Assembly: GCA_947462425.1 (NCBI GenBank)
Contig: CANHPI010000180.1
Coordinates: 1-6,196, forward strand
Origin: Bacteroidota bacterium
Lineage (GTDB): Bacteria; Bacteroidota; Bacteroidia; B-17B0; B-17BO
DNA length: 6,196 bases
Reading direction: 5' to 3'
In this document: piece by piece, positions 4,897 to 6,196 of the stretch
Numbering within the stretch: the stretch's first letter is position 1
How the letters are laid out: every line of letters starts with the position of its first letter
Translations under genes and position numbers: made by a program
The notes under the pieces: generated by a model
Told to the model about the DNA's origin: nothing
Databases searched by the model: none
What the model saw: the letters and a program-made list of their open reading frames with translations, nothing else

Positions 4897-4929
4897 AGCT
4901 ATTTTACGGATGGTTTTGTAAAATAGTTA
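4896..4929. promoter_or_regulatory. Inverted repeat abutting the start codon of the unknown gene
   Basis: TAGCTATTTTAC (4896-4907) and GTAAAATAGTTA (4918-4929) are inverted copies over 12 bp with one mismatch and a 10-base spacer. The left arm begins at the first base of the minus-strand ATG (4894-4896). In DNA this is a plausible operator lying directly over the leader. In RNA it would form a hairpin just before the start codon. No protein or ligand can be named. Confidence 0.5.
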
Positions 4930-4948
4930 CTGAATCCTAAAAAAAGAT

Positions 4949-4983
4949 AAAAAAAACTGCATACGTATTAGCGCAAACAGTTT
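4949..4983 (-). terminator. Intrinsic terminator downstream of the 129-residue gene
   Basis: Read on the minus strand, AAACTG (4983-4978) pairs with CAGTTT (4959-4954), with an inner TGCG/CGTA stem, and is followed by eight T (4956-4949, partly in the stem), then ATC and seven more T. It lies 34 bases after the stop at 5017 and separates this gene from the codirectional one that starts at 4896. Confidence 0.7.
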
Positions 4984-5016
4984 AAATTATTTAATGAATT
5001 AAGTCTTTATCTGTGC

Positions 5017-5406
5017 TTAAAAATTAAGACTTGGCAATTGTGTACAAACTCTTTCCAATAACATCGTGATGATACGTTTTACTACTTCTTTTTTGTTTTC
5101 GAGATAAAAGGCAAGTTCCTCATCTGTAAAATAGCCAATCACAATTCCGGTAAATAGTTGCTTCAATTGTAAATTAGCTTTAACTATTTCGTGAATGCGT
5201 TCCGTTTTTTTATGATCGGTTAAGTTTTTTACTACAATTTTATGTTCAGCTAAATGATTATTGACTAATGCTATAATTACATCATTTTGAAATTTTAGTA
5301 TAGGTCTTAAAGTAATACTTTGAAAAATTTCAAAGTCGGTTGATTTTGAATTATCAACTTCTATAGTAGGTCTAATACTTTTAATTTGCTCTGTTCGTTT
5401 ATTCAT
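5017..5406 (-). CDS. Small cytosolic protein of unknown function, probably conserved in Bacteroidota
   Basis: The 129-residue product begins MNKRTEQIKSIRPTIEVDNS and contains ITLRPILKFQNDVIIALVNNHL (32-53), then a mostly helical, highly charged body ending in KKEVVKRIITMLLERVCTQL (105-124). I recall this pattern (EQIKSIRP, TLRPILKFQN, FTxEExxFYLxNK, RIxTMLxER) from short Bacteroidota proteins, some carrying a 'glyoxalase' label. No metal-binding or glyoxalase motif is visible here, so I do not adopt that name. There is no signal peptide or membrane segment. The start is the first ATG, giving the expected N-terminus. Transcription probably ends at 4983-4949. The methyltransferase gene lies divergently 132 bases upstream, in a region where I see no clear promoter pair. 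Confidence 0.8.
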   Translation of the reverse strand: MNKRTEQIKSIRPTIEVDNSKSTDFEIFQSITLRPILKFQNDVIIALVNNHLAEHKIVVKNLTDHKKTERIHEIVKANLQLKQLFTGIVIGYFTDEELAFYLENKKEVVKRIITMLLERVCTQLPSLNF

Positions 5407-5538
5407 AGAGCTAAGATATTGATTATATATTTAGGAATAGCAATTGATTGACTATTGAAACAAACAGGGTTAATATTTATTTTGTATGTATAGTGCTTTA
5501 ATCTGTATTTACCTATATAATAAGTGTAAATTTACAGT
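5407..5538. other. Divergent intergenic region, no element identified
   Basis: These 132 bases separate two divergently transcribed genes and should hold both promoters. TTTG at 5481-5484 could be a -33 box for the methyltransferase, but no TAnnTTTG follows at the right distance (TATTTACC at 5506 is a poor match). I see no strong inverted repeat. Confidence 0.4.
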
Positions 5539-6132
5539 ATGGTTTTTGATCTGTTAAAGCAAAAAAAATATCCTTCCAATTCTAAATTTGATGAGATTTA
5601 CCCAAAGTTGTATCAAGAGCATTCTGCAAGACATTTTACACCTGTAAACATTGCTATTAAAGCTGCTAAATTATTAGTAGATAACCCAACAGATAAAATT
5701 TTAGATATTGGTTCGGGTGTTGGTAAATTTTGTTGTATTGGATCAAGTGTTACGAATGCACATTTTTATGGCGTTGAAAAACGAAAAAAATTAACCAATC
5801 TTTCTAATAAAATTAAAAGAAATTATAAATTAAAAAATGCTCATTTTATTAATAACGACTTTACAACTATAGACTTTAAAAAATTTAATGGCATTTATTT
5901 CTTTAATTCGTTTCATGAACATTTTGATGAAACTTGTATTTTAGATGAAACCTCCAAAGTATCATTATCTGAATACAAAAAATATCATGCGGATTTAATG
6001 ATGAAACTCAATGAATGCAATAAAGGAACTAAATTGGTAACGTATTATACCTTTAAAAATAAAATCCCTTCGTCTTATCAATTTATTGATGATAATGAAA
6101 CAGGATTTCTAAAATTTTATATTAAGAAGTAA
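5539..6132 (+). CDS. Class I SAM-dependent methyltransferase, substrate unknown
   Basis: The 197-residue protein has a compact Rossmann-type methyltransferase fold. Motif I is KILDIGSGVGKF (53-64), the glycine-rich SAM-binding loop. The next strand, HFYGVEKRKK (75-84), has Glu80 placed to bind the ribose hydroxyls. HFINNDFTTIDF (102-113), with Asp107, fits the adenine-contact motif. GIYFFNSFHEHF (118-129) is the motif IV strand. The helical N-terminus, with YQEHSARHFTP (25-35), precedes motif I. The basic EKRKKL segment and the spacing somewhat recall protein or small-molecule methyltransferases, but nothing fixes the substrate. The length is short for families with an added substrate domain. 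The ATG at 5539 follows an A/T-rich leader without a ribosome-binding site. It is a single gene and no terminator is evident before the window ends. Confidence 0.88.
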   Translation: MVFDLLKQKKYPSNSKFDEIYPKLYQEHSARHFTPVNIAIKAAKLLVDNPTDKILDIGSGVGKFCCIGSSVTNAHFYGVEKRKKLTNLSNKIKRNYKLKNAHFINNDFTTIDFKKFNGIYFFNSFHEHFDETCILDETSKVSLSEYKKYHADLMMKLNECNKGTKLVTYYTFKNKIPSSYQFIDDNETGFLKFYIKK

Positions 6133-6196
6133 TCGCCTCATTTATATATTAACTATATTTGATCGATTTAAGCATTAAATGTCCTAAACAATTATA

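Noticed and set aside
5001..5032. Inverted AAGTCTT/AAGACTT around the stop codon of the 129-residue gene
   Set aside because: Only 7 bp with an 18-base spacer and no T-run after it. The hairpin at 4949-4983 is a much better terminator.
5017..5406. 'Glyoxalase' label for the 129-residue protein
   Set aside because: I recall this name attached to similar proteins, but no glyoxalase fold motif or metal-ligand pattern is visible.
6154..6161. TATATTTG, an exact match to the Bacteroidota -7 box TAnnTTTG, after the methyltransferase gene
   Set aside because: No TTTG-like -33 box lies at the required distance upstream, and any gene it would serve is outside the window.

Overview
The window is about one-third GC by eye and most likely comes from the chromosome of a member of the Bacteroidota, possibly Flavobacteriales or a relative. 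Four things point there. There are two copies of short dispersed repeats that I recall as common between Bacteroidota genes; read as protein they give the spurious strings FDYAQDD and VILNLFQ. There is a DUF4190-type lipoprotein of the style seen in this phylum. Start codons sit behind A/T-rich leaders without clear Shine-Dalgarno sites. The ribonucleotide reductase tail is of the eukaryote-like class I type. The order cannot be fixed from this stretch alone.

Layout. (1) 1-369: the 3' end of nrdA, then a structured repeat and a strong intrinsic terminator. (2) 370-1273: an upstream region with two inverted repeats, then a lipoprotein gene with two C-terminal membrane segments. (3) 1274-1616: 343 bases between convergent genes, holding three hairpins or palindromes and a probable terminator, but no convincing gene. 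(4) 1617-2336, minus: an exported rhodanese-like protein with an unusual insertion. (5) 2337-2665: an intergenic stretch with a candidate 36-residue membrane microprotein and a perfect 8-bp inverted repeat. (6) 2666-4126, plus: pepD, a complete M20 dipeptidase with every metal and catalytic residue. (7) 4127-4152: a short convergent gap inside a palindromic repeat, which also supplies the last codons of the gene facing pepD. (8) 4153-4896 and 5017-5406, both minus: two proteins of unknown function separated by an intrinsic terminator, so probably not one operon. (9) 5539-6132, plus: a small class I SAM-dependent methyltransferase, divergent from the preceding gene. (10) 6133-6196: no feature called.

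The genes do not form an obvious pathway or defence system. Most look like independently transcribed genes: nucleotide metabolism, peptide turnover, an envelope lipoprotein, an exported rhodanese, a methyltransferase and two conserved-looking unknowns. I found no CRISPR array, tRNA, rRNA, integrase, transposase or toxin-antitoxin pair. The points most worth following are the repeat that has become the C-terminus of a gene, the rhodanese insertion that begins and ends with a similar motif, the possible membrane microprotein, and inverted repeats placed exactly on two start codons.
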